Shown: piece by piece, positions 32,741-41,717 of the stretch
How positions within the stretch are numbered: the first letter of the stretch is position 1
Layout: every line of letters starts with the position of its first letter
Source: JAPKZH01 sp963715635
GTDB lineage: Bacteria > Acidobacteriota > Aminicenantia > Aminicenantales > UBA4085
Direction of reading: 5' to 3'
DNA: 64,000 bases
NCBI GenBank assembly: GCA_963715635.1
Contig: OY970261.1
Span: forward strand, 2,666,001-2,730,000
Made by a program: the position numbers and the translations under genes
The notes under the pieces: model-generated
What the model was told of the DNA's origin: nothing
Databases searched by the model: none
The model's input: only the letters and a program-made list of their open reading frames with translations

Positions 32741-35219
32741 CTATTCCGAGTCTTCGCGGGCCTTGGCCACCGAGCAAACCCGGTCTTTCTCTTCGAGCTG
32801 GATGATCCGGACGCCCTGGGTGGCGCGACCCGAAGCCCTGACCTGCTTGGTGTTGATCCGGATGACTTTCCCGACTTCAGTGACGATGAGCAGGTCCTCT
32901 TCGGCGATGCCCAGGACTTCCAGGGCATTCCCGATCTTGGGCGTGATCTTGAGGTTGATCAAGCCTTTCCCGCCCCGGCGCTGCCGGCGGTAGAAGGAGG
33001 TTTCGGTCTTTTTGCCGTAGCCTTTTTGGCTGGCCGTAAAAATATACTTATCTTCGTCGCCAATGGCCACCATGCCGATGACTTCATCTTTCTTAGCGAG
33101 CGACATAGCCCGGACACCGGTGGCCTGCCGTCCCATCGCCCGGATGTCGGACTCCTTGAAGCGGATGGCCTTGCCGAGCTTCGTGGCGATGACGATGTCG
33201 CGCTTCCCGTCGGTGAGGCGGGTCCACATGAGCTGGCTCTTAGGCCTAAGGGTGATGGCGATGATGCCGCCCCGGCGGATGTTCTTGAACTCGCCGAGCT
33301 TGGTCTTCTTGATCAATCCGTCGGTGCCCAGCATGACGATGTATCTGTCCTCGCTGAAATCCCTCACGGCCATGACGGACGTGACGCGCTCATCCGGCTG
33401 GAACTCAATCAGGTTGTTGATCGACTTGCCGCGGCCGGCGATCCCGACATCGGGAATCTCGAGCGCCCGGAGCCAATAGATGCGGCCCCTGTTGGTGAAA
33501 AAGAGGAGATAGTTGTGGGTCGAGCAGACGAAGAGGTTCTCCACAACGTCCTCGGCCTTCATGCTGATGCCCTTCCGGCCTTTGCCGCCGCGCATCTGAA
33601 AATGGTAGGAGCTCAAGGACGTCCGCTTGACATAGCCGGACGACGTATAGAGGACGACCACATCCTCCTCTTTGATCAGGTCTTCGGGCCGGATATCGGT
33701 GATGACCTCGTCCCGGATCTCCGTTCGGCGTTCGTCTTGATACTCCTCTTTCATCTGTTTGAGCTCGTCGATAATGATCTCCTGGATGAGTTTATCCGAG
33801 CCCAGGATCTTTTTCAGCTTCACGATCAGCTTTTTGAGCTCTTCGTACTCCTGGACGATCTTCTCCCGCTCGAGCCGTGTCAGCTTCTGGAGCTGCATCT
33901 CCAGGATGGCCTGGGCCTGGATCTGGGTCAGCTTGAACTTTTCCATCAGTCCGGCCCGGGCTTCGTCCACGCTTTTTGAGGAACGGATGAGTTTGATGAT
34001 GGCGTCCAGGTGGTCGAGGGCGATAGTCAGTCCCTCGAGGATATGGGCCCGCTGCTCCGCTTTTTTCAGCTCGAACCGGGTCCGACGCCGGATGACATCC
34101 TGGCGGTGGGAGATGAAATACTTCATCAAATCGATCAAGCCGAGCGTCTTGGGCTGCTTGTCGACGATGGCCAGCATGATGATGCCGAAGGACGTTCTGG
34201 AGGGCGGTGTGCTTGTAAAGGTTGTTGAGCACCACCTCGGGCAGCTCGCCTTTCTTGATCTCGATGACGACGCGGATTCCTTCCCGGTCGGATTCATCTC
34301 GGATGTCGGCGATCCCTTCGAGTTTCTTCTCGTTGACGAGCTCGGCGACGCTCTCCAGGAGCCTGGCCTTGTTGACCGCGTAGGGGATTTCCGTGACGAC
34401 GATCCGCTCCCGTTCGCCTTTGTCGCCGTGTTCGATCGTCGTTTTAGCCCGGATCTGGATGACGCCCTTGCCGTCTTTGTAAGCGTCCCGGATGCCCTGC
34501 TGATTGAAGATATACCCGCCGGTCGGAAAATCCGGGCCCGGGACGAACTCCATGATCTTGTCGAGGCCGGCGTTCGGATGCTGAATCAGGTAGATCGTCC
34601 CGTCGATGACCTCGCCCAGGTTGTGCGGCGGGATGTTCGTGGCCATGCCGACGGCGATGCCCGAGCCGCCGTTGACGAGCAGGTTCGGGAACTTGGCCGG
34701 AAGGACCTCGGGCATGGTCAGGCTTTCGTCGTAATTGGGAATGAAATTGACGGTGTCCTTTTCGATGTCCGCCAGGAGCTCCCCGGCCAGCTTGGCCATG
34801 CGGACTTCTGTGTACCGCATGGCGGCCGGCGGGTCGCCGTCGATGGAGCCGAAATTGCCCTGGCCGTCGACGAGCGGGTAGCGCAGGCTGAAGTCCTGGG
34901 CCATGCGGACCAGGGTGTCGTAGACGGCGACGTCTCCGTGGGGATGATATTTGCCGATGACATCGCCGACGATGCGGGCCGACTTCTTGTAGGGCTTGTT
35001 CCAGGCCGTCCCCGTCTCGTACATGGCATAGAGGACGCGGCGGTGGACGGGCTTGAGGCCGTCCTTGATATCGGGGATGGCCCTGCCGATGATGACGCTC
35101 ATGGCGTAATCCAGGTAGGACCGCTTCATCTCCTCTTCCAGGCTGACAACGGTCAGGTCGGCGGCCGCCGGCGGGAGCTCTTTCTTGGCGCCCTTGTCCT
35201 TGTCTTTATCTTTATCCAT
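32741..35219 (-). CDS. gyrA: DNA gyrase subunit A, one-base frameshift at about 34195
   Basis: About 825 residues across two frames. Frame one, from ATG 35219, carries MKRSYLDYAMSVIIGRALP-type sequence (here RAIPD), the resistance region YHPHGDVAVYD and the active Tyr in AAMRYTE. It breaks after LYKHTALQ. Frame two continues TSFGIIMLAIVDKQPKTLG, the coiled tower, and the C-terminal wheel with the GyrA box QRRGGKG, ending at 32741. Removing one base of the TT at 34195-34196 restores LYKHTALQTSFGIIMLAIVD. Gyrase is essential, so a sequence error is the simplest reading. The position matching E. coli Ser83 is Val (V97). It follows gyrB by 25 bases without a clear ribosome site. Confidence 0.95.
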
Positions 35220-35261
35220 TTTTTAAATATCTAAATTCTAGTTTTTAAATATCTAAATTCT
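35220..35261 (-). repeat. Tandem duplication at the gyrB-gyrA junction
   Basis: Two identical 20-base units (35220-35239 and 35242-35261) with a period of 22. The upstream unit encodes the last residues of GyrB (QNLDI and stop); the second is a copy of that end placed between gyrB's stop and gyrA's ATG. It makes the gyrA initiation region very A/T-rich. Confidence 0.85.
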
Positions 35262-37632
35262 GGGCCATCAGGGCGTTGTCCTCGATGAAGGCTCTGCGCC
35301 GCTCCACCTCGTCGCCCATGAGAGTCGAGAACACCCCGTCGGCCTCGACGGCGTCCTGGATGGAGACCTTGAGGAGGGAGCGGTTCTCCGGGTTCATCGT
35401 CGTCTCCCAGAGCTGCTGCGGGGTCATCTCGCCCAGGCCCTTGTATCTCTGGATACCGACGCCTTTTTTACCTTTTTCGAACAAGTGGTCGAGGAGCTTG
35501 TTCTCGTTTTCGACGGTGATGGTCTCGGAGTCGGTGAGGACCTCGTACGGGGGCCGGAAATCGGCCAGCTCACCGTAAATCTTGTAAAGGTTCTTGTACT
35601 CCACGGACTCGATCAGTTCGCGGTTGACTTTGACCGTGATGGACATGCCGTTGATCTGGAATTTAACGGCGAGGCCCCAGGCCTCGTATTCTTCGTCGTG
35701 TATCAGCTCCGTGGTCACGTCCTTGGCCTCGATCAACCCCTGGATTCTCTTGACATTCTTCTTGTTTTGGAGGAATTCCAGATCGGCGACATTCTCCCGA
35801 ATCAGGAGCTCGATCAGGAAGAAAGGATAGCTTTTCCTCTCCAAGAATTGGATGAAATTTTTCTTCTGAATGATCCGGAGGAAGAGCCGACGGAATTTCT
35901 CGCCCTCGAAGACCTCTTCGCGGCCTTTGACCCGGACCTTGAAATCCTCGGAAATTTTTTTGATCATCCACTTTTCGTAAGCGCGCTCTTCCTTGAGGTA
36001 CTGGACCTCCCGGCCGCGGCTGATTTTATAGAGCGGCGGCTGGGCAATGTAAAGGTGCCCCTGTTCGATGAGGGGCTTCATCTGCCGGTAGAAAAAAGTC
36101 ATGATCAGCGTCCGGATGTGAGAGCCGTCCACGTCGGCGTCTGTCATAATGATGACCTTATGGTAGCGGAGCTTTTCCAGGCTGAAATCGGACTCGCCGA
36201 CGCTGGTCCCCAGGGCGGCGATCATCATTCCGATCTCCTCGTTCTTGAAAATCTTATCGGCGCGGGCCTTCTCGACGTTGAGGATCTTGCCCTTGAGCGG
36301 AAGGATGGCCTGGAAGCGCCTGTCGCGGCCCTGTTTGGCGGAACCGCCGGCGGAATCGCCCTCGACGATGTAGATCTCGGCCAGCGCCGGGTCACGCTCC
36401 TGGCAGTCGGCGAGTTTGCCGGGGAGAGAAGCGGATTCCAGAACGCCTTTGCGGCGGGCTAGCTCCCTGGCCTTGCGGGCGGCTTCCCGGGCGTGCGCCG
36501 CGTCCAAGGCCTTCATGATGACGCGCTTGGCGTTTGTCGGATTCTCTTCGAGATAGGCCGTGAGCTGCTCGTTGACAAGCGATTCGACGATCCCTTTGAC
36601 CTCGGAGTTGCCGAGCTTGGTTTTGGTCTGGCCCTCGAACTGGGGATCGCGCATCTTGACGCTGAGGACGGCGCACAGGCCTTCGCGCGTGTCGTCGCCG
36701 GAGATGCTCCCGGCTCCGAGGTCCTTGAACATGTTGTGGGCGACGGCATAGTTGTTGATGCAGCGGGTCAGGGCCGATTTAAAGCCGATCAGGTGGGTGC
36801 CGCCTTCTGTCGTATTGATATTATTGACGAAGGTAAAGATGGTTTCCGCATAGGCCGCGTTATACTGGAAGGCGAGCTCGACCAGGATATCGTCTTTTTT
36901 GGACTCGAAATAGATCGGACGGGGGTTGAGGACGGCCTTGTTCTGGTTGAGGTACTGGACGAACTCCTGGATCCCGCCTTTGTACTGGAATTCGTGGTTT
37001 TTGTTGACGCGCTCGTCGGTGATCGAGATTTTCAGCCCCCGGTTGAGGAAGGACAACTCGCGCATCCTCTGAGTGAGGACCTCAAAATTGAACTCGTTCG
37101 TCTCGAAGATCTCGTCGTCGGTCCAGAAGGTGATTTTGGTGCCGGTCTTCTTGGTCTTGCCGACCTGCTTGAGCTTGGCCAAGGGCACGCCTCGCTCGTA
37201 GCTCTGCGCGTAGATCCCGCCCTCGATCTTGGTCTCGAGGTCGAGCCGCTTGGACAGGGCGTTGACGACGGAAACGCCCACGCCGTGGAGGCCGCCCGAA
37301 ACCTTGTAGGTCTTGTCATCGAACTTGCCGCCGGCATGAAGCATGGTCATAACGACCTCGGCTGCGGATTTCTTCTCTTTCTTATGCATCCCGACCGGGA
37401 TGCCGCGGCCGTCGTCGATGACCGTCACGGAATTATCGACATGGATAAAAACCTCGATATGGGTACAGTATCCGGCAAGAGCCTCGTCGATGCTGTTGTC
37501 GACGACTTCATAAACCAGATGATGGAGGCCGTCGGGGCCGGTGCTCCCGATATACATGGCCGGGCGCTTCCGGACCGCCTCCAGCCCCTTCAGGACTTTA
37601 ATGCTTTCGGCCGTATATTTTGTTTCTTTCAT
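35245..37632 (-). CDS. gyrB: DNA gyrase subunit B
   Basis: 795 residues. ATPase subunit of gyrase. GHKL motifs: VVDNSIDEALAGYC, VIDDGRGIPVGMH, GGLHGVGVSVVNALS, and KTKLGNSEVKGIVE. TOPRIM: IVEGDSAGGSAKQGRDR and MTDADVDGSHIRTL. C-terminal QRYKGLGEMTPQQLWETTMNP. The length near 800 reflects an insertion of about 150 residues inside the TOPRIM region (about residues 545-700), as in E. coli-type GyrB rather than the 640-residue form. gyrA follows directly. Confidence 0.97.
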   Translation of the reverse strand: MKETKYTAESIKVLKGLEAVRKRPAMYIGSTGPDGLHHLVYEVVDNSIDEALAGYCTHIEVFIHVDNSVTVIDDGRGIPVGMHKKEKKSAAEVVMTMLHAGGKFDDKTYKVSGGLHGVGVSVVNALSKRLDLETKIEGGIYAQSYERGVPLAKLKQVGKTKKTGTKITFWTDDEIFETNEFNFEVLTQRMRELSFLNRGLKISITDERVNKNHEFQYKGGIQEFVQYLNQNKAVLNPRPIYFESKKDDILVELAFQYNAAYAETIFTFVNNINTTEGGTHLIGFKSALTRCINNYAVAHNMFKDLGAGSISGDDTREGLCAVLSVKMRDPQFEGQTKTKLGNSEVKGIVESLVNEQLTAYLEENPTNAKRVIMKALDAAHAREAARKARELARRKGVLESASLPGKLADCQERDPALAEIYIVEGDSAGGSAKQGRDRRFQAILPLKGKILNVEKARADKIFKNEEIGMMIAALGTSVGESDFSLEKLRYHKVIIMTDADVDGSHIRTLIMTFFYRQMKPLIEQGHLYIAQPPLYKISRGREVQYLKEERAYEKWMIKKISEDFKVRVKGREEVFEGEKFRRLFLRIIQKKNFIQFLERKSYPFFLIELLIRENVADLEFLQNKKNVKRIQGLIEAKDVTTELIHDEEYEAWGLAVKFQINGMSITVKVNRELIESVEYKNLYKIYGELADFRPPYEVLTDSETITVENENKLLDHLFEKGKKGVGIQRYKGLGEMTPQQLWETTMNPENRSLLKVSIQDAVEADGVFSTLMGDEVERRRAFIEDNALMAQNLDI

Positions 37633-37710
37633 GGCTCTATCTTCTTGATAAAATGACGGGTTATGAGGGTCAAAATCTCATATAACCCAATGGGCATTTT
37701 CCAGGCTAAA

Positions 37711-37739
37711 ATTATACAAAAAAACGGGTGTTTAGTAAA
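37711..37739 (-). promoter_or_regulatory. Predicted gyrBA promoter
   Basis: Minus strand: TTTACT (37739-37734), 17-base spacer, consensus TATAAT (37716-37711). The start near 37704 leaves about 70 bases of leader before ATG 37632. Confidence 0.65.
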
Positions 37740-37809
37740 GCAAAATTTTAGGCCAAATCCACAATATTTTGTATCTTTGTGGCTAGGAAATCACAACTAT
37801 TTGGGGTTC

Positions 37810-37866
37810 GGGGTCCAATAGACTTAGACGACGAAGCCGCGTCAGCTCTGGAGCAATTTTGACCCC
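37810..37866. repeat. Interrupted inverted repeat downstream of secA
   Basis: GGGGTC at 37810-37815 and GACCCC at 37861-37866 enclose 45 bases that can form smaller stems (GACG...CGTC). It lies between the secA stop and the gyrB promoter region. It could be a terminator-like or REP-like element; evidence is weak. Nothing else is seen in this gap. Confidence 0.3.
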
Positions 37867-37867
37867 A

Positions 37868-40315
37868 TTATTTTTTATTTTTTCGTCCGAAAAGCCTGTT
37901 CACAAACAGGGCGAAAATAAACAGCGGGCCGTAAAAAGCAGCCGCGCCGACGGAAAAGCCGATGTTCCTTCCTTTCATCATTTCGATGCCCCAGCCGAAC
38001 TGGTCCTCATTGATCAGATAGGTCCAGGTGGACGAAGGCCCTTTCATTCCCTCTGCATTTAGATCGATCGGGCCCTCCTTATTGATCAGGGGTTCAAGCG
38101 CCGCGACGACGGCATCCTCGACCTTGCCCCGTATCTCCATGAAGACCGCTGTCACAGATTTCATGAACTCATGGATGGGGGTCATTCCTCCCAGGCTGAC
38201 CAGATGGATGCTCTCCCGCGTGTCGTTGACCCAGGCCAGGTGTTCGGACCAGAAGCGGTCGATATTGAAGAGCGCCACTCGCCTCTCCAGACTATCCAGC
38301 TGCGGCTGACCGAAGCGAGCCAGCCCCTTCTCATACAGCTCGGCGGCGATGCGGGAAAGGATGGGAGACGGATCTCTTGAGAAAAATATGCTCTCTCGCC
38401 AGGCGTGGATCGTCTGCCGCTGCAATTCCACAAGCGAAGAATACTTCCAGAGAGACTTCCGGATGTCGAAATTCTGGCCTTCGATGATACGCTGGGCTTG
38501 GTCAATCTCCTTGTTGATCAAGCCAAGGCCGAGGGCCTCCTGCCGCGGCTTGAGGTGATAGCGCTCAAAGTACATCTTGGCAAGGCCGTAGCGCTCGAAA
38601 AGATCGTCTTCCAGGCTGATGAAAAAGCGCGTCGAACCCGGATCGCCCTGGCGGCCCGCCCGGCCGCGCAACTGCTGGTCGATGCGGAGGCTCTCGTGGC
38701 GATTGGTGCCAATGACATACAGCCCGCCTAGGCCGACCGCCTTGCCGCGCTCCTTTTCATCAGCCCCGCCGAGCTTGATATCCGTTCCCCGGCCGGCCAT
38801 GTTGGTGGAGATCGTGACGGCCCCCGGCAGTCCCGCCTGGGCGATGATGCTCGCCTCCAGCTCGTCATTCCTGGCATTGAGGACGTGGCAAGAGATTCCC
38901 GCCTTCTCCAAATCCAAGGCTAGCTCTTCGGATTCCTTAACACTTGCCGTTCCGACAAGGATTGGGCGTCCGGCGGCATGAACCCCGCTGATCTCGCGCA
39001 CGAGCGCCTGCCGCTTCGCTTCTTTGTGGGTGAAGATCGTGTCCGGATGATCGATCCGGATGCTCGGCTGGTTCGGGGGAACGATCATGACATTCAATCT
39101 ATAGAACTCCTTCAACTCTTCGGCGGACGGCCGCGCCGTCGCCGTCATTCCGCAGAGCTTGGGATAAAGACGGAAGAAATGCTGGAGGGTGATCGAGCCG
39201 AGGATCCGCCCTTCCGACTTTCGGACCAGGTTCTCCTTGGCCTCCACGGCCGCCTGAAGCCCGTCCGGCCAATGGCGATTGTCCACGACCCGGCCCGTGA
39301 ATTCGTCCACAATCTCAATCTTTCCATTCCGGACGATGTAATCGACATCGCGGCAGAGCAGGGCTTGGGCATGGAGGGCGCAATAAAGAGCTTCCAGCAG
39401 TTGCTGATTTTTGGGGTCATAGAGACTGCCGCACCCGAGCACGGCTTCGACACGTTCCACCCCGGAATCCGTGAGGAAGACATTCCGGTGTTCGTTGTCC
39501 GTCTCATAATCCTTTCCTGGAGTCAGGGTTTTTGCAACCGCGGCCAAACGGCGGGCGTCCCAGGCCGCCCTGTCCTCGACACCGGAAATGACCAGCGGGA
39601 TCCGGGCTTCATCGATGAGGATGGAATCCGCTTCATCCACGAGAGCCATGTGAAAAGGCCGGTGGACACGCTCCTCCTTTTGAAAGCAGATTTGGTCGCG
39701 GAGAAAATCAAACCCGGCCTCTTTCGCCGTGGCATAGGTTATGTCGCAGCCATAGGCTCGTCTTTTCTCCGCAGGGCTCATGCCCTCTTGAACACAGCCG
39801 ACGCCGAGCCCCAGGAGTTTATAGATGGGACCCATCCAGGCGGCATCCCTGCGCGCCAGGTAATCGTTGAAGGTCAAGACATGAACGCCGCGGCCGGTCG
39901 ATGCATGGGCATAAACCGCGAAGACTGCGGCCAATGTTTTTCCTTCGCCCGTAGGCAGCTCGGCGATTTTCCCCTGGGCCATGGCCAGCCCGGCGATCAT
40001 CTGGACATCAAAAGGACTGAGGCCGATGGCCCGGCGGGAAGCCTGGCGGACCAGGGCGAACGCTTCGACCAGAAAATTCTCGAGCGGGACACCCGACCGA
40101 GCCTTGCCTGCGAGGCCGACGGATAAATCGCGCAGCCCGCTGTCCGGAATATGTTCGAGGTCGCATGCCTTGATGTCCCGGACGATATCCCGATATAAGC
40201 TGAGATCGGTCTCGGCGGAAATTCCAAGCGCGGTGTTGGCCAAGGCTTTTAATTTCAAAATCGGATGAACAGACTTCCGGTCCGTATTCGATTTGCTTTT
40301 ATCTTTGCTCTGCAT
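37868..40315 (-). CDS. SecA-family translocation ATPase (SecA2-like) with C-terminal membrane segment
   Basis: 815 residues. Motor motifs are intact: AELPTGEGKTLAAVFA (Walker A), TFNDYLARRDA, ALVDEADSILIDEARIPL, TNMAGRGTDIKLGG, and QLRGRAGRQGDPGSTRFFISLEDDLF. The helical scaffold follows (DRFWSEHLAWVNDTRESIHL). The usual C-terminal linker and Cys-rich zinc tail are absent. Instead the last 35 residues read FSVGAAAFYGPLFIFALFV then NRLFGRKNKK, a single membrane segment with a basic end. SecA is normally a soluble motor, so this is probably an accessory SecA. AGGAGG precedes ATG 40315, and a small membrane-protein gene lies upstream on the same strand. Confidence 0.9.
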   Translation of the reverse strand: MQSKDKSKSNTDRKSVHPILKLKALANTALGISAETDLSLYRDIVRDIKACDLEHIPDSGLRDLSVGLAGKARSGVPLENFLVEAFALVRQASRRAIGLSPFDVQMIAGLAMAQGKIAELPTGEGKTLAAVFAVYAHASTGRGVHVLTFNDYLARRDAAWMGPIYKLLGLGVGCVQEGMSPAEKRRAYGCDITYATAKEAGFDFLRDQICFQKEERVHRPFHMALVDEADSILIDEARIPLVISGVEDRAAWDARRLAAVAKTLTPGKDYETDNEHRNVFLTDSGVERVEAVLGCGSLYDPKNQQLLEALYCALHAQALLCRDVDYIVRNGKIEIVDEFTGRVVDNRHWPDGLQAAVEAKENLVRKSEGRILGSITLQHFFRLYPKLCGMTATARPSAEELKEFYRLNVMIVPPNQPSIRIDHPDTIFTHKEAKRQALVREISGVHAAGRPILVGTASVKESEELALDLEKAGISCHVLNARNDELEASIIAQAGLPGAVTISTNMAGRGTDIKLGGADEKERGKAVGLGGLYVIGTNRHESLRIDQQLRGRAGRQGDPGSTRFFISLEDDLFERYGLAKMYFERYHLKPRQEALGLGLINKEIDQAQRIIEGQNFDIRKSLWKYSSLVELQRQTIHAWRESIFFSRDPSPILSRIAAELYEKGLARFGQPQLDSLERRVALFNIDRFWSEHLAWVNDTRESIHLVSLGGMTPIHEFMKSVTAVFMEIRGKVEDAVVAALEPLINKEGPIDLNAEGMKGPSSTWTYLINEDQFGWGIEMMKGRNIGFSVGAAAFYGPLFIFALFVNRLFGRKNKK

Positions 40316-40368
40316 GAACAGCCTCCTTTTAAATTAAAGGAACACCGGAGAAGTTCAGTAAGATTGGG

Positions 40369-40587
40369 TTAAAAAGGAGGGCTTCTCGGAGAGGGCTGCC
40401 AGTTAAAACCCGACGGGGCCGATGTGAGGGCCGGAAAAACGGCCTTGGAGAAAAATATAAGGGAATAAAAGACGAAGACCATAATAAATAGGAGCAGCGG
40501 GGGGAAACAAAGGGCAAGGAAAAACAGCAAGGGAAAAAGGACATAGGAATGGCGGCCGGGGATCTTCAGAAAGTCGAATCTCAACAT
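40369..40587 (-). CDS. Possible small membrane protein upstream of the SecA paralogue
   Basis: 72 residues from ATG 40587 (LRFDFLKIPGRHSYV, then two closely spaced hydrophobic stretches with FFLALCFPPLLLFIMVFVF at their centre, and a Pro/Ser-rich tail). AGGA lies five bases before this ATG. Two upstream in-frame ATGs exist (40599, 40611), but 40611 overlaps the predicted -10 box. No family is recognised. It reads toward secA with 53 bases between, so a shared transcript is likely. The clear start signals favour a real gene, but the low-complexity tail leaves doubt. Confidence 0.5.
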   Translation of the reverse strand: MLRFDFLKIPGRHSYVLFPLLFFLALCFPPLLLFIMVFVFYSLIFFSKAVFPALTSAPSGFNWQPSPRSPPF

Positions 40588-40609
40588 TTTTCCTGGCATC
40601 TTATTTTCC

Positions 40610-40639
40610 ATAATAGCTCAGGAGGGCTTTAAGAGTCAA
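40610..40639 (-). promoter_or_regulatory. Predicted promoter for the small membrane protein and SecA paralogue
   Basis: Minus strand: TTGACT (40639-40634), 18-base spacer, TATTAT (40615-40610). The transcript would start near 40603. Confidence 0.55.
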
Positions 40640-40672
40640 CAAGGCGGGTGGCACGGCATGGGCTCTAAAATT

Positions 40673-40701
40673 TTGAAAGATCGCTTCATTTCCAGTATAA
40701 T
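40673..40701 (+). promoter_or_regulatory. Predicted promoter of the TGS GTPase gene
   Basis: TTGAAA (40673-40678), 17-base spacer, consensus TATAAT (40696-40701). Start near 40708; GAAAGAGG lies in the short leader before ATG 40722. Confidence 0.7.
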
Positions 40702-40721
40702 TTTCGCGGAAAGAGGATTCC

Positions 40722-41714
40722 ATGCCGGCCAATCTAACCCCCCAATACCTGGAAGCCGAAAAGAAGCTGAAGACGGCCAAAACCCCCCAGGAAAAAATCG
40801 AGGTCCTGGAGGAAATGCTGGCCGTCATCCCCAAGCACAAGGGCACCGAAAAACTTCAGGCCCAGATCAAGACCAAGATCGCCAAAGCCAGGGATGAGCA
40901 GCAGAAAAAACCCTCTGCCAAGCACGGGCTAAGCTATATCGTCAACAAGCAGGGCGCCGGCCAGGTCATCATCATCGGGCCGCCTAACTCTGGCAAATCG
41001 ATGCTCATCAAATTTTTGACGGGCGCGGAGCCCGAGGTCGGCGATTACCCGTTCACAACGCGGATTCCAGCCCCCTACATGCTGAAGTACGAAAACATCC
41101 AGATCCAGCTCGTCAACCTGCCTCCGCTCACGTCGGAGATCATGGAAAGCTGGCAGCTCGAGCTGATCAAAGTCGCCGATGCCGTGCTCGTCGTCGTGGA
41201 TGTCTCGAGCACCGATTCGCCGGGCCTCCTCGAAACGCTTTTCGCCAGGTTGAAAGAAAAAAGGATCGAATTTCTCAGAGACGATGATGTCCCGCCGGAC
41301 GAATCTCCCATGCCTATGTTCCGGAAAAGAGCGCTTCTTATCGCCAATAAAAAAGATTTGGATTCCCGCGGCGAGAATTTAGAAGCCTTAAAATTCTTTT
41401 TCGAAAACCAGCTGGCGGTCATCCCCGTCTCGGCGGCCCAGGGGGAAGGCTTGGAAGAGCTCAAAAAACAGATTTTCGCGCTTCTCCATATCATCCGAGT
41501 TTACAGCAAGGCGCCCGGAAGAAAGCCCGACCATGATGAGCCGTTTGTTCTGAAAAGGGGCTGCCGGGTCATCGATATCGCCCGGGCCATCCACAAAGAT
41601 TTCGCGGAGAAACTCGCCTACGCCCGCCTCTGGCGCGAAGGGCAGTTCACCGGCCAGATGGTCCATCGCGACCAGCCGCTCGAGGACGAGGACATCATCG
41701 AGCTTCACATCTGA
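40722..41714 (+). CDS. DRG/Obg-type GTPase with TGS domain
   Basis: 330 residues. A helical N-terminus (1-70, LEAEKKLKTAKTPQEKIEVL) precedes the G domain: G1 IIIGPPNSGKSMLIKFL, a TTRIP switch I (PFTTRIPAPYM), G3 region QLVNLPPLTSEI, and G4 LIANKKDLDS. A C-terminal TGS domain (about 265-330) ends LEDEDIIELHI. It resembles the COG1163/DRG-like proteins annotated as ribosome-binding GTPases. The G3 Asp is Asn here. Role probably ribosome- or stress-linked, but unproven. It converges on the alcohol dehydrogenase with three bases between. Confidence 0.88.
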   Translation: MPANLTPQYLEAEKKLKTAKTPQEKIEVLEEMLAVIPKHKGTEKLQAQIKTKIAKARDEQQKKPSAKHGLSYIVNKQGAGQVIIIGPPNSGKSMLIKFLTGAEPEVGDYPFTTRIPAPYMLKYENIQIQLVNLPPLTSEIMESWQLELIKVADAVLVVVDVSSTDSPGLLETLFARLKEKRIEFLRDDDVPPDESPMPMFRKRALLIANKKDLDSRGENLEALKFFFENQLAVIPVSAAQGEGLEELKKQIFALLHIIRVYSKAPGRKPDHDEPFVLKRGCRVIDIARAIHKDFAEKLAYARLWREGQFTGQMVHRDQPLEDEDIIELHI

Positions 41715-41717
41715 GCG

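Noticed and set aside
32312..33979. 555-codon plus-strand frame across the acyl-CoA synthetase and gyrA
   Set aside because: It spans two unrelated conserved genes in antisense, so it is a chance open frame.
34190..34200. Programmed ribosomal frameshift in gyrA
   Set aside because: The site (CAGAACGTCC on the coding strand) has no slippery heptamer and no clear stimulatory element; a single-base error explains it better.
36493..37656. 387-codon plus-strand frame opposite gyrB
   Set aside because: Entirely antisense to gyrB, which has every gyrase motif; the frame has no ribosome site or recognisable fold.
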